NCBI GenBank assembly: GCA_900544245.1
Contig: UQUH01000003.1
Span: 1-64,000, forward strand
Length of the DNA: 64,000 nucleotides
DNA from: an uncultured Coriobacteriaceae bacterium
GTDB taxonomy: Bacteria > Actinomycetota > Coriobacteriia > Coriobacteriales > QAMH01
Reading direction: 5' to 3'
Of the stretch, positions 46,285-55,578 are shown in pieces. The notes below the pieces were generated by a model that had not been told where the DNA came from, made no database searches, and was given only the letters and a program-made list of their open reading frames with translations. A program made the translations under genes and the position numbers. The number at the start of each line of letters is the position of its first letter. The stretch's first letter is position 1.

Positions 46285-46953
46285 ATGGCGCACAAGCACA
46301 GGTTTGACTACTTCGATGCGTTCGTGCAGATCAGCAACTATGCGGTCGAGTATGCCGATGAGCTTGCCGATTACCTGATGGGACATTACGACGAGGAGAA
46401 GCGCCTGGGCTTCATCAGCCCGGATGAGGTCCTCGAGCGTTACAAGGTCCTGCACGACATCGAGGAGAGGTCCGACAGCGTCGTCCAGGAAATCACCGAA
46501 AACCTCATCGTCGAATTCATCGCGCCCATCGAGCGCGAGGATATCCTCGAGCTCGCCGACGAGCTCGATACGGTCGTCGACGAGCTCGATGACGTGCTAC
46601 AGCGCATCTACATGCATAACGTCACCGTCATCACGCCGGGAATCATCGAGATGGTTCAGGTCGTGCAGAAGGCGACGCATGCCGTCCAGGCCGCATGCGA
46701 CAAGTTCACCCATTTCAAGAAGTCCAAATCCATCAAGGACTACATCAAGGCGATCCACGAGTACGAGGATGAAGGTGACCGCGTCTACATCGAGTCCGTG
46801 CACCGCGTCTACAAGGATGCCGAGGAGGGCAAGTTCGACCACCCGCTCTTCGCCGTCGGGCTTTACGGCGTGCTCTCGGCGCTCGAGAAGTGCTGCGATG
46901 CGTGCGAGTGCGCGGGTGACATCATGGTCACCGTGCGTCTCAAGAACTCCTAA
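46285..46953 (+). CDS. DUF47/PhoU-like phosphate-transport accessory protein
   Basis: A 222-residue all-helical protein of the DUF47/YkaA family. The EVLERYKVLHDIEERSD and HEYEDEGDRVY segments carry the acidic metal-binding repeats typical of PhoU-like proteins. DUF47 proteins usually sit next to a PiT phosphate transporter and regulate it. None is adjacent here. The ATG follows GAAAGGTGG. Confidence 0.85.
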   Translation: MAHKHRFDYFDAFVQISNYAVEYADELADYLMGHYDEEKRLGFISPDEVLERYKVLHDIEERSDSVVQEITENLIVEFIAPIEREDILELADELDTVVDELDDVLQRIYMHNVTVITPGIIEMVQVVQKATHAVQAACDKFTHFKKSKSIKDYIKAIHEYEDEGDRVYIESVHRVYKDAEEGKFDHPLFAVGLYGVLSALEKCCDACECAGDIMVTVRLKNS

Positions 46954-47015
46954 ACAACGAGCATATCAATTGATGACAAATGCGCTACGGAACGGCGCAG
47001 GTAGTCGAACTGGGG

Positions 47016-47021
47016 TACAAT
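47016..47021 (+). promoter_or_regulatory. -10 element of the tRNA-Leu gene
   Basis: TACAAT in the context GGGGTACAATG, 34 bp before the mature tRNA 5' end; no clear -35 at the normal spacing. Confidence 0.4.
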
Positions 47022-47055
47022 GCTCCATTGTCGTGCGTCTAGGCGCATGACGTGC

Positions 47056-47140
47056 GCGGGCGTGGCGGAACTGGCAGACGCGCTGGATTTAGGTTCCAGT
47101 GGGGAGACCCGTGAAGGTTCGAGTCCTTTCGCCCGCACCA
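47056..47140 (+). tRNA. tRNA-Leu (anticodon UAG)
   Basis: An 85-nt class II tRNA. Acceptor GCGGGCG pairs with CGCCCGC, followed by the discriminator A and an encoded CCA (47138-47140). Anticodon stem CTGGA/TCCAG at 47083-47087 and 47095-47099 with loop TTTAGGT gives anticodon TAG at 47090-47092, reading CUN leucine codons. A variable arm and the T-arm GGTTCGAGTCC are present. Confidence 0.96.
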
Positions 47141-47154
47141 TAGACCGAAGCGCC

Positions 47155-47178
47155 AAGGCGCAATCGTGAGCGCCTTTT
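47155..47178 (+). terminator. Terminator after tRNA-Leu
   Basis: AAGGCGC (47155-47161) pairs with GCGCCTT (47170-47176) across an 8-nt loop and runs into TTTT. It lies 15 bp after the tRNA and before tig. Confidence 0.75.
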
Positions 47179-47203
47179 GCAGGCGAGGGATTTTGGAGGA
47201 ACG

Positions 47204-48499
47204 TTGGAAGTCACCACGAGCACCCGGGAAGACGGCAAGACCCAAGTCACTGTCACCATGACCGCAGACGAGGTCAAGAAGCACATCGACAAGGCATTCA
47301 AGGAGTTCTCGAAGACGCGTATCCCGGGCTTTCGCGCGGGCAAGGCGCCGCGTAAGGTCATCGAGCAGAACTTTGGCGGTCATGATGCCGTCTACGCGCA
47401 GATCACCTCTGATCTGATCAACGACGTGGCCCCGCTGGCCATTGACGGGCAGGACATCATCTTCATTGGCGAGCCCGCCTCCGACGACAATCCCTTCGTG
47501 GCCGATGGCGAGGACTACACCTTCTCGCTGTATGGTGACGTCAAGCCGAACGTCGAGCTCGATTCCTACGAGCCGGTCGAAATCAAGATGCCCTCCGAAG
47601 AGGCGACGCAGGAGGACGTGGACATCCAGCTCCACGCGCTGCAGGATTACTACAACGATTTCGAGACGGTCGATCGCGCCGCCAAGCAGGGTGATTTCGT
47701 GATGGTCAGGCTCGCGTCCACCGCGGACGGTGCCCCCGTCGACAGCCTCACGAACGAGAGCCGCCTGGTCGAGATCGGCGGCCCCATGATGCCGCAGGAG
47801 CTCACCGAGCAATTCGTCGGCATGAAGGCGGGTGACGAGAAGGAGTTCGACTTCACGACGGAGTTCGACACCGACCTTGCCGGAAAGACCATCCACACGA
47901 CGGCCACCGTCAAGGAAGTCCGCGAGAAGGAAACGCCCGCGCTCGACGACGAGTTCGCGAAGAAGGTCGGTTTCGATAGCTATGACGAGCTCGTCGAGCA
48001 ACTCAAGACCGAAATCACGAACACCAAGGCCGAGCAGCTACCGCGCCTCAAGGAAAGCCGCTGCGTGACCGAGCTCTCCCATCGCATCAAGGACGAGATT
48101 CCCGAGGCATATCTCGACTTCACGCGCGAGAACATCCTGCGCGACTTCTTCAACAGCCTTCAGGAACAGGGCACGACGTTTGACCAGTTCCTGTCGAGTC
48201 GTGGTATCACAAGCGAGCAGTTCAGGGAGGATCTCGAGCAGCAGTCCCGCGAGGAGGCCGAGGAATGCCTCGCCCTCGACGCCCTGTTCAAGCACCTTGG
48301 CATGGAAATCACCGAAGAGGACATCGAAAAGGAATTCAGCGTAACCAGCAATCCGGAGGCCACGCGCAAGGCGTGGGAGGACGCTGGCCGCATGTCTATC
48401 ATCCGCGAGGCGATCAAGCGCCAGCGTGCCACCAAATGGCTGGTGGATAACGCCGTCGTCACCATTGACGATGACGTGGATGAGAAGGCAGAGGACTAG
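47204..48499 (+). CDS. tig: Trigger factor
   Basis: Ribosome-bound chaperone and prolyl isomerase, 431 residues. The ribosome-docking signature reads GFRAGKAPRKVIEQ (family GFRxGKxP) near residues 42-55. An FKBP-like domain (about 150-240) and the helical C-terminal arms follow. The start is probably TTG 47204 (MEVTTSTREDG) just after TTGGAGGA, with spacing tight at 4 nt. It sits upstream of clpP-clpX, as in many bacteria. Confidence 0.93.
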   Translation: MEVTTSTREDGKTQVTVTMTADEVKKHIDKAFKEFSKTRIPGFRAGKAPRKVIEQNFGGHDAVYAQITSDLINDVAPLAIDGQDIIFIGEPASDDNPFVADGEDYTFSLYGDVKPNVELDSYEPVEIKMPSEEATQEDVDIQLHALQDYYNDFETVDRAAKQGDFVMVRLASTADGAPVDSLTNESRLVEIGGPMMPQELTEQFVGMKAGDEKEFDFTTEFDTDLAGKTIHTTATVKEVREKETPALDDEFAKKVGFDSYDELVEQLKTEITNTKAEQLPRLKESRCVTELSHRIKDEIPEAYLDFTRENILRDFFNSLQEQGTTFDQFLSSRGITSEQFREDLEQQSREEAEECLALDALFKHLGMEITEEDIEKEFSVTSNPEATRKAWEDAGRMSIIREAIKRQRATKWLVDNAVVTIDDDVDEKAED

Positions 48500-48553
48500 A
48501 CGAAGGTCGCAATGCCGTCATCGGGCATTCGCACGGAGTAGTTAGGAAGAACC

Positions 48554-49195
48554 ATGAACATCATCCAACCGGCATCCAACACGCTCATCCCCTACGTCGT
48601 GGAGCAGTCGCCGCGCGGCGAGCGCAGCTACGACATCTATTCGCGTCTGCTCAACGACCGTGTCATCTTCCTTGGCGAAGAGGTCACGGACGCTTCGGCA
48701 AATACCGTCATCGCGCAGCTCCTGCATCTCGAGAGCGCCGATCCCGATAAGGACATCTCGCTCTACATTAACTCGCCGGGTGGTTCGGTGAGCGCCGGAC
48801 TGGCCATCTATGACACGATGCAGTACATCAAGCCGGACGTGAGCACCATCTGCATCGGCATGGCGGCTTCCATGGGCGCCGTCCTGCTGGCCGCGGGCGC
48901 TCCCGGCAAGCGCTTCGCACTGCCCAATTCCACCATCATGATTCACCAACCGTCAGGTGGTGCCCAGGGCAAGGAAACCGACATCCAGATCATGGCCGAG
49001 TTCATGCGCAAGACGCGTGAGCAGCTCAACGAGATCCTTTCCGCGCATACGGGCCAGCCCATCGAGACCATCCGCGAGGACACGGAGAAGGACAATTTCA
49101 TGTCGGCCGAGGAGGCCAAGGCATACGGACTGGTCGACGACGTCGTCAAGTCCCGCGCTGCAGCCAAGTTGGATGAAGAGCTGAAGAAGGATTAG
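48554..49195 (+). CDS. clpP: ClpP protease proteolytic subunit
   Basis: A 213-residue serine protease subunit. The catalytic Ser106 in GMAASMGA and His131 in MIHQPSGG are visible, with the Asp in the C-terminal AYGLVDDVV region. It forms the tetradecameric chamber fed by ClpX. The ATG follows TAGGAAG. It is 4 bp upstream of clpX and probably co-transcribed with it. Confidence 0.97.
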   Translation: MNIIQPASNTLIPYVVEQSPRGERSYDIYSRLLNDRVIFLGEEVTDASANTVIAQLLHLESADPDKDISLYINSPGGSVSAGLAIYDTMQYIKPDVSTICIGMAASMGAVLLAAGAPGKRFALPNSTIMIHQPSGGAQGKETDIQIMAEFMRKTREQLNEILSAHTGQPIETIREDTEKDNFMSAEEAKAYGLVDDVVKSRAAAKLDEELKKD

Positions 49196-49199
49196 GCAC

Positions 49200-50498
49200 A
49201 TGGCTGATGGACCACATGGGTTTGATGGCAAGCTGCGCTGCTCGTTTTGCGGCAAGACCCAGAACGAGGTAGACAAGCTCATCGCCGGTGAGGGCGTCTA
49301 CATTTGCAACGAGTGCGTCAGGCTCTGCACTGACATCATCGACGAGGAAGACGATGCCATGCAAGGCGAGGGGCTGCCAGCTGCGACTGGTCGCTCCGAA
49401 GGTCTCATCACGCTCGAGACCCTACCGACGCCCATCGAGATTCATGCCGAGTTGTCCCAGTACGTCATCGGCCAGGAAGACGCCAAGAAGGCGCTCGCCG
49501 TCGCCGTCTACAATCACTACAAGCGCGTTGCCCTGGGCTTGAGTGCCGAAGATGACGAGGTCGAGCTCGCCAAGAGCAACATCTTGCTACTCGGCCCCAC
49601 GGGCTGCGGCAAGACGCTTTTGGTCCAGACGCTCGCTCGCATACTCGACGTCCCCTTTGCCATCGCCGACGCGACGGCGCTCACCGAGGCCGGATACGTG
49701 GGCGAGGACGTCGAGAACATCCTGCTCAAGCTCATCACCGCCGCCGATAACGACATCGATCGAGCGCAGGTGGGCATCGTCTACATCGACGAGATCGACA
49801 AGATCGCCCGCAAGGCCGAAAACCTCTCCATCACGCGCGACGTGTCGGGCGAGGGTGTGCAGCAGGCGCTTCTCAAGATCATCGAAGGCACCGATGCCGC
49901 CGTTCCTCCCACGGGTGGGCGCAAGCATCCGCAGCAGGAGCTCATCCACATCGACACCACCAATATCCTGTTTATCCTGGGCGGAGCCTTCGTCGGCCTC
50001 GACAAGATCATCGGCGAGCGCATCGGCAAGCGCGGCGTGGGCTTCAATTCCGACGTCGGCAAGTCCCAGTCCGAGGAATCCGCCGAGCTGCTCGAGCAGG
50101 TGCTTCCCGAAGACCTCAATCGTTTCGGGCTCATTCCCGAGTTCGTGGGCCGTATTCCCGTTATCTCCTCGGTGCGCGAGCTTGACGAGGACGATCTCGT
50201 GCGCATCCTGACCGAGCCCAAGAACGCGCTCGTCAAGCAGTATCAGCGCATGTTCGGTTTCGACAACGTCGAGCTCGTCTTCGAAGACGGCGCGCTCCAT
50301 GCCATCGCCAAGCTCGCGATCGAACGTGGTACCGGAGCGCGTGGATTGCGCTCCATCTGCGAGAGCGTGCTCCAGGATACGATGTACGTGCTCCCCAGCT
50401 CCGATGACATCGTCAAGGTCATCGTCACGGAGCAGTGCGTCGCCGACGATGTCGAGCCTGTCGTGATTACGCGCGAATCTGCCGAATTCGTCGCATAG
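49200..50498 (+). CDS. clpX: ClpX ATP-dependent unfoldase
   Basis: A 432-residue AAA+ unfoldase. The zinc-binding domain has C14, C17, C36 and C39 (CSFCGK ... CNECV). Walker A is GPTGCGKT and Walker B is [10 protein letters not shown]. Sensor and arginine-finger regions follow. It delivers unfolded substrates to ClpP, encoded directly upstream. Confidence 0.97.
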   Translation: MADGPHGFDGKLRCSFCGKTQNEVDKLIAGEGVYICNECVRLCTDIIDEEDDAMQGEGLPAATGRSEGLITLETLPTPIEIHAELSQYVIGQEDAKKALAVAVYNHYKRVALGLSAEDDEVELAKSNILLLGPTGCGKTLLVQTLARILDVPFAIADATALTEAGYVGEDVENILLKLITAADNDIDRAQVGIVYIDEIDKIARKAENLSITRDVSGEGVQQALLKIIEGTDAAVPPTGGRKHPQQELIHIDTTNILFILGGAFVGLDKIIGERIGKRGVGFNSDVGKSQSEESAELLEQVLPEDLNRFGLIPEFVGRIPVISSVRELDEDDLVRILTEPKNALVKQYQRMFGFDNVELVFEDGALHAIAKLAIERGTGARGLRSICESVLQDTMYVLPSSDDIVKVIVTEQCVADDVEPVVITRESAEFVA

Positions 50499-50530
50499 AG
50501 AACCAAGTTTCGAGAAAAAAGGATACGAAC

Positions 50531-53218
50531 ATGTCCGAGATGCCCAAGACCTACGACGCGGCGAGTGTCGAGGAGCGCATGCTCCAGAAATGGCTGGACG
50601 GCAAGTATTACGCGCGCTCGAAGGGGAAGGGCGATCGCACGGTCGTCATTCCGCCGCCCAACGTGACGGGCATGCTGCATATGGGCCATGCGCTCGACGA
50701 CACGATCCAGGACACGTACATCCGCTATAGCCGCATGAACGGCTACTCCACGCGCTGGATTCTGGGCACCGACCACGCGGGAATCGCCACGCAGACCAAG
50801 GTCGACAAGAAACTCAAGAGCGAGGGCGTCTCCCGGCTCGAGATAGGACGCGAGGCGTTTCTCGACGAGTGCCAGAAGTGGCGTGACGAGTATGGCGGCA
50901 TCATCGTCGAGCAGATCAAGCGCATGGGATGCTCCATCGACTTCGACGACGAGAAGTTCACCATGTCGCCGGAATACGCGCGCGCGGTGCGCAAGGTCTT
51001 CTGCGACTGGTATCATGATGGCCTTATCTACCGGGGCAAGCGCATCGTCAACTGGTGCCCTAGTTGCACGACGGCCATCTCGGATGATGAGGCGGAATAC
51101 CAGGACGAGAAAGGCCATCTGTGGCACCTGCGCTATCCGCTCGTGGAGCCCGTTGACGGCGTCGAGTACATCACGGTCGCCACGACGCGCCCCGAGACCA
51201 TGCTCGGTGACACGGGCATCGCCGTATCCCCCGATGATCCAGACAAGCAGAAGTTCGTGGGCAAGATGGTCAGACTTCCCATCGTGGACCGCGAGATTCC
51301 GATCTTCTCCGATTGGCACGTGGACGCGGGCTTCGGCACGGGCTTCGTCAAGGTGACGCCCGCACACGATCCCAACGACTACGCCATGGGCCAGGCGCAC
51401 GACCTGCCCCAGATCAACATTTTCGACGAGCACGCCATCGTCGTCGATGGCTATGGCGAGTTCACCGGCATGGATCGCGACCAGTGCCGCGAGGCCGTCG
51501 TCGCGTGGTTCGAGGAGCATGACCTACTCGACCACGTGGATGACCACGAGCACTCCGTCATGCACTGCTACCGTTGTGACTCGACGCTCGAGCCGTGGTT
51601 GTCCGAGCAATGGTTCGTCGCCGTCGACAAGCTCAAGGGGCCGGCAACGGACGTGGTTGCCAACGGCCAGGTCACCTTCCATCCGAGCCGCTGGACGCAG
51701 ACGTACATGACGTGGATGGAAAACCTCAAGGACTGGTGCATCTCGCGTCAGCTGTGGTGGGGCCACCGCATCCCCGTCTTTCATTGCGACGCATGCGGCT
51801 GGGAGGACGCCCTCATGGAGGACACCGACGTCTGCCCCGTATGCGGCAGTCATGAGGTGCACCAGGAGGAGGATGTGCTCGACACGTGGTTCTCGAGCCA
51901 ATTGTGGACTTTCGCCACGCAAGGTTGGCCCGACCATCCCGATGAGCTCGTCGGCCACCATCCCACCAAGGTCCTCGTGACGGCGCGCGACATCATCGCG
52001 CTATGGGTCGCCCGCATGATCATGAGTTCGCTGTACTTCATCGGTGAGATTCCCTTCGAGGACGTCTTCATCTACGCGACCATCCTGGCAAAGGACGGCA
52101 GCCGCATGTCCAAGTCCAAGGGCAACGGCGTCGACCCGATGGACCTCATCGCCATGTATGGCGCCGATGCGATGCGCTTCAACCTGCTCACGCTCGTCAC
52201 CAACAACCAGGACGTCAAGTTCGATGCCAACATCGACAAGAAGACCCACGAGCTCGTCGATTCCCCGCGTACCGAAGCCGCGCGGTCCTTCGTCACCAAG
52301 ATCTGGAACGCGGCGCGCTTCGTCATGCTCAACATGGATGGCTACGAGCCGGGCGAGCCCCAGGCGGCGACGGCCGCCGATGCGTGGATCCTCTCGTGTC
52401 TCGCCAAGCTCACCGCTTCCGTCACGGCCGGCATCGAGGAGTATCGCTTTGGCGATGTCGCGCGCGAGCTCTACGCGTTTTTCTGGAACGAGTTCTGCGA
52501 TTGGTACATCGAGCTTTGCAAGGCACGCTTGTCCCAGGACGGGGAGACCCGTCTGGTCGCCCAGCGCAATCTCGTCTTCGTACTCGATAGCGCCCTGCGC
52601 TTGCTCCACCCGGTCATGCCGTTCGTGACCGAGGCTATTTGGGAATACCTGCCTGTCGAGGATGACGCCCCCGCCCTCATGGTGGCGGCCTGGCCCGATG
52701 CCGGCGACCTCTCGTGCTGGATTGACGACGAGGCCGAGCAGGCAATCCAGCTTGTCGTGCAGCTTGTTACCTCGGTGCGTGCGACGCGCGCCGCATATGG
52801 TATAAGCCCGCGTCAAGAGCTTGCCGTGACGCTGCGCTTCGCGGACGATGACGAGGATGCGCTTGCGAAGCGCGCGCTCGTCGAGCGGCAACGTGATCTC
52901 ATCATGGCGCTTGCCAAGCTCTCGAGCCTCGACATCATCGAGGCTGACGCCCCCCGCCCCGCAGAATGTGGCATCGATTTCGTGGGCGATATCGAGGTGT
53001 ACGCCGGCCTGTCCGGCCTGGTCGATTTTGCCGAGGAGCGCAAGCGCCTCGAGGGACGCCGTGCCAAGGCGCTCAAGGAGCTCGAGAAACTCGACAAGAA
53101 GCTCGGCAACCAGAACTTCCTCGACAAGGCCGCACCCGAGGCCGTCGAAAAGGTCCGCACCGAGCATGCCGAGCTCACGCAGGAGCTCAAGCTCATCAAG
53201 GCACAGCTCGAGGAGTAG
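50531..53218 (+). CDS. valS: Valyl-tRNA synthetase
   Basis: An 895-residue class I synthetase. The HIGH-type motif is in NVTGMLHMGHAL and the KMSKS-type motif in DGSRMSKSKGN. The CP1 editing domain, anticodon-binding domain and a C-terminal coiled coil (about 840-895) are in order. ATG 50531 is chosen; the upstream in-frame extension overlaps clpX. Confidence 0.97.
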   Translation: MSEMPKTYDAASVEERMLQKWLDGKYYARSKGKGDRTVVIPPPNVTGMLHMGHALDDTIQDTYIRYSRMNGYSTRWILGTDHAGIATQTKVDKKLKSEGVSRLEIGREAFLDECQKWRDEYGGIIVEQIKRMGCSIDFDDEKFTMSPEYARAVRKVFCDWYHDGLIYRGKRIVNWCPSCTTAISDDEAEYQDEKGHLWHLRYPLVEPVDGVEYITVATTRPETMLGDTGIAVSPDDPDKQKFVGKMVRLPIVDREIPIFSDWHVDAGFGTGFVKVTPAHDPNDYAMGQAHDLPQINIFDEHAIVVDGYGEFTGMDRDQCREAVVAWFEEHDLLDHVDDHEHSVMHCYRCDSTLEPWLSEQWFVAVDKLKGPATDVVANGQVTFHPSRWTQTYMTWMENLKDWCISRQLWWGHRIPVFHCDACGWEDALMEDTDVCPVCGSHEVHQEEDVLDTWFSSQLWTFATQGWPDHPDELVGHHPTKVLVTARDIIALWVARMIMSSLYFIGEIPFEDVFIYATILAKDGSRMSKSKGNGVDPMDLIAMYGADAMRFNLLTLVTNNQDVKFDANIDKKTHELVDSPRTEAARSFVTKIWNAARFVMLNMDGYEPGEPQAATAADAWILSCLAKLTASVTAGIEEYRFGDVARELYAFFWNEFCDWYIELCKARLSQDGETRLVAQRNLVFVLDSALRLLHPVMPFVTEAIWEYLPVEDDAPALMVAAWPDAGDLSCWIDDEAEQAIQLVVQLVTSVRATRAAYGISPRQELAVTLRFADDDEDALAKRALVERQRDLIMALAKLSSLDIIEADAPRPAECGIDFVGDIEVYAGLSGLVDFAEERKRLEGRRAKALKELEKLDKKLGNQNFLDKAAPEAVEKVRTEHAELTQELKLIKAQLEE

Positions 53219-53242
53219 CAGCAGTTCCGAAAGGGGATAGCC

Positions 53243-53827
53243 GTGAAGAAGATTCTGTACGTGGATTCATGCGTCAATCGCGATACCTCGCGTACCGAGC
53301 GGCTCGCCCAGGCGCTTCTCGCACGCCTGGACGGCCCGGACGTTGAGATCGAGACGCTCGTGCTGGAGGACGAGAAGGACCTGCTGCCTCTCACGGGCGA
53401 GCTGTCCAACCAACGCATGAACTGGGGAAAGTCCGGCGATTTCAATCATGCCGTCTTCGATTATGCGAAGCAGTTTGCCGCTGCTGACGAGATCGTGTTC
53501 GCTGCTCCGTATTGGGACTTCTCCTTCCCCGCGATGCTCAAGATCTACTTCGAGCTGCTCTGCGCCCAAGGAGTGACCTTCGTCTATAGCCCCGAGGGTA
53601 TTCCCACTGGCATGTGTAACGGCAAGCGCGCATACTACGTCACGACCGTCGGCGGTTATAGTGGCGATTGGGACTACGGTTACGACCAGGTCAAGGCCCT
53701 GTGCCAACTGTACTTTGGCATCGAGGACGTTCGTTGCTTCCGCGCCGAGGGACTCGACATCATCACCAACGATGCGGATGCCATCATGGATGAGGCGCTC
53801 CGGGAGCTCGCGCGCGCCGAGCTGTAG
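53243..53827 (+). CDS. Flavodoxin-fold NAD(P)H oxidoreductase, AzoR/NQO-like
   Basis: A 194-residue FMN-dependent oxidoreductase of the flavodoxin_2 family. The N-terminal MKKILYVDSCVNRDTSRTERL holds the phosphate-binding Ser/Thr loop. APYWDFSFPAMLKIYFE and TTVGGYSGDWDYGYDQ are the flavin-contact segments typical of azoreductases and quinone reductases. The GTG start follows AAAGGGGA. Substrate unknown. 9 bp before larB. Confidence 0.82.
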   Translation: MKKILYVDSCVNRDTSRTERLAQALLARLDGPDVEIETLVLEDEKDLLPLTGELSNQRMNWGKSGDFNHAVFDYAKQFAAADEIVFAAPYWDFSFPAMLKIYFELLCAQGVTFVYSPEGIPTGMCNGKRAYYVTTVGGYSGDWDYGYDQVKALCQLYFGIEDVRCFRAEGLDIITNDADAIMDEALRELARAEL

Positions 53828-53836
53828 GGAGGCGTC

Positions 53837-54547
53837 ATGGACGATTACGCCAACCTCGACTATGACCGTGCCGAGCGCTGCGGGTTTCCCGAGGTCATAT
53901 ACGGGGCGAGCAAGACGCCCGAGCAAATCTGCACCATCGCGACGCAGTTACTGGAGCGTCACGGCGTCGTCATGGCGACGCGCGTGGGTGCGGACGCTGC
54001 GCGGATCGTGCAGGGGCACATTCCGGACGCACGCTGGTTCGAGCGCTCGGGGCTGCTCTTCGCCGATCGTCGCGAGCATCCCGTCGAGGGAATGACGCTC
54101 GGGGAGGTGCTCGCGTGCCCCAATCGCGCGCGGGGTAGCGTCATCGTTGCCTGTGCCGGGACGAGTGACATCGGCATAGCAGAGGAGGCGGCGCTCACGG
54201 CCCGCATCATGGGATCGCGCGTGCGCTTGCTTGCCGACATCGGGGTGGCGGGAGTCCATCGGACGCTCGCGCATGAGGACGATTTGCGCGAGGCACGTGT
54301 CATCGTGGTCGTCGCCGGTATGGAGGGCGCTCTTGCCTCGCTCGTCGCCGGCCTCGTTGACGTGCCGGTCATTGGTGTTCCCACGAGCGTGGGCTACGGG
54401 GCGAGCTTCGGCGGCCTCTCCGCGCTGCTCTCCATGCTCAACTCATGCGCCGGTGGCGTGTCGGTGGTCAACATTGACAATGGCTTCGGGGCCGGGCAGA
54501 TCGCGCATCGCGTCAATTGCCCGCCCGAGCGCCTTTCCGGCCTCTAG
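53837..54547 (+). CDS. larB: LarB, nickel-pincer cofactor biosynthesis enzyme
   Basis: A 236-residue AIR-carboxylase-like enzyme. In lactate racemase systems LarB carboxylates and hydrolyses nicotinic acid adenine dinucleotide to start the nickel-pincer nucleotide pathway. Features are EVIYGASKTPEQI, the CAGTSDIGIAEEAA binding loop and GMEGALASLVAGL. The partner genes larC, larE and larA are not adjacent. The stop shares the tetranucleotide CTAG with the stop of the convergent small membrane gene. Confidence 0.9.
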   Translation: MDDYANLDYDRAERCGFPEVIYGASKTPEQICTIATQLLERHGVVMATRVGADAARIVQGHIPDARWFERSGLLFADRREHPVEGMTLGEVLACPNRARGSVIVACAGTSDIGIAEEAALTARIMGSRVRLLADIGVAGVHRTLAHEDDLREARVIVVVAGMEGALASLVAGLVDVPVIGVPTSVGYGASFGGLSALLSMLNSCAGGVSVVNIDNGFGAGQIAHRVNCPPERLSGL

Positions 54548-54882
54548 GCGCGGGGATTGTCACGGCCGTTGGTCTTCAGGAATTCGACGACGTCCTCGTT
54601 GGTGAGCCCCCGTTCGGCAAGGTAGCCGGTGTAGGCTCGATGCGTCTTGGAAAACTTGTTGCCAAACCATCCCAGGAAGATTGCCGCGATCGCGGCGAGA
54701 ATCCAGGTAACGCCCGGCGCGTTCTCGATGACGTAGTTAATGACCAGGAGATAGTACGCGCCAATGGCGGCGAGGCATATGACGAGCCCGACGACGAGGC
54801 GTACGAGCCATTTGCGGTACTCGGCGCGCTTGTTTGCCGCCTCCCGCATGACGCTGGGCTTTTGAGTCCTGTTCTTTCCCAC
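54544..54882 (-). CDS. Small two-TM membrane protein
   Basis: A 112-residue protein of unknown function. After a basic N-terminus there are two hydrophobic segments (about 31-55 and 63-82) and a hydrophilic C-terminal helix (LTNEDVVEFLKTNG). GTG 54882 is preferred because GGGAG lies 6 nt upstream; ATG 54900 lacks a ribosome site. It converges with larB, overlapping by the 4 bases CTAG, which read as part of a TAG stop on both strands. Confidence 0.7.
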   Translation of the reverse strand: MGKNRTQKPSVMREAANKRAEYRKWLVRLVVGLVICLAAIGAYYLLVINYVIENAPGVTWILAAIAAIFLGWFGNKFSKTHRAYTGYLAERGLTNEDVVEFLKTNGRDNPRA

Positions 54883-55092
54883 GGATGCTCCCTTTCGCAC
54901 GAGGCGATGAATGGTAGGGGAGAGTGTACACCATACGACTGCCTAATTCCCCGAGTATGAGGCAATCGCCGTTTGCGCAAAAAGAGGTTCTTGAGGGTAA
55001 TTCTCGCTACAGTGTGCTATTCTATATGGCGATTTTGTGGAGGATATCGAAGACATGGACGCGCGTGAGCCATCACGGCGTTCTTTTTTCCC

Positions 55093-55256
55093 TATAATCC
55101 GCAGGTCACCGTCCCTCATTCGTGTCTGGTGCGGGGACGGATTCCCATCTCAGGGATGGGGCAAATGCCGTATTGCCAGGCGGTCGGTCCTCCCCGTTCG
55201 GGAGGGCATCGGTCTAGAAGGCTGACTGGCGAATTGTAGGACGTCCCGTACGGGAC
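55093..55256 (+). ncRNA. Putative structured leader or small RNA upstream of two Cys-motif proteins
   Basis: Within the 393-bp gap after 54882, a consensus -10 TATAAT lies at 55093-55098, without a clear -35. About 150 bases of consecutive hairpins follow: CCGTCCC/GGGGACGG near 55109-55140, CCCATC/GATGGG, GGCAA/TTGCC, CCTCCC/GGGAGG, and the palindrome GTCCCGTACGGGAC just before the AAAAGGAG ribosome site. No known riboswitch class is recognised. The gap before 55093 holds nothing I can name. Confidence 0.45.
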
Positions 55257-55275
55257 AGAAGAAAAGGAGTTGACT

Positions 55276-55527
55276 ATGTGTTTTAGGCCCGCAGGTGTAG
55301 AGATCGATCTCAACTGCCCGTCGTGCGGTAAGAAGCTGCCCGTTATCGGCAACACCGTTCTCAAGAAGTGCCCGTTCTGCAAGTACGAGTTCACTGAGCA
55401 GGATATGCAGGACTTCCAGGCTCAGCTCGGCGGTCCCGCCGGTGCTGCTGCTCCTGGCGCTCCCGCTGCCCCCGGTGCTCCTGGCGCCCCCGCGGCTCCC
55501 GGTGCTCCCAAGGCTCCTGGCATGTAA
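55276..55527 (+). CDS. Small zinc-ribbon protein with Gly-Ala-Pro tail
   Basis: An 83-residue protein. The N-terminal half is a zinc ribbon, C14-x2-C17-x14-C32-x2-C35. The C-terminal 35 residues are an almost pure repeat of Ala, Pro and Gly (APGAP units), probably extended and flexible. ATG 55276 follows AAAAGGAG by 6 nt; the TTG at 55270 is too close to that site. Function unknown. Probably co-transcribed with the next small gene, 51 bp downstream. Confidence 0.75.
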   Translation: MCFRPAGVEIDLNCPSCGKKLPVIGNTVLKKCPFCKYEFTEQDMQDFQAQLGGPAGAAAPGAPAAPGAPGAPAAPGAPKAPGM

Positions 55528-55578
55528 GCACTTTTGCTCGCTTTTACGCAGTTTTGCCCGTGAGAATTGAGGGTGGCC

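Noticed and set aside
55037..55225. 62-codon frame in the structured leader
   Set aside because: Weak start and no family; the region is better explained by RNA hairpins. Kept open as a possible leader peptide but not called.
55420..55510. Short GCTCCTGGC-type tandem repeats resembling a minisatellite
   Set aside because: They encode the Ala-Pro-Gly tail of the zinc-ribbon protein and are explained by coding.
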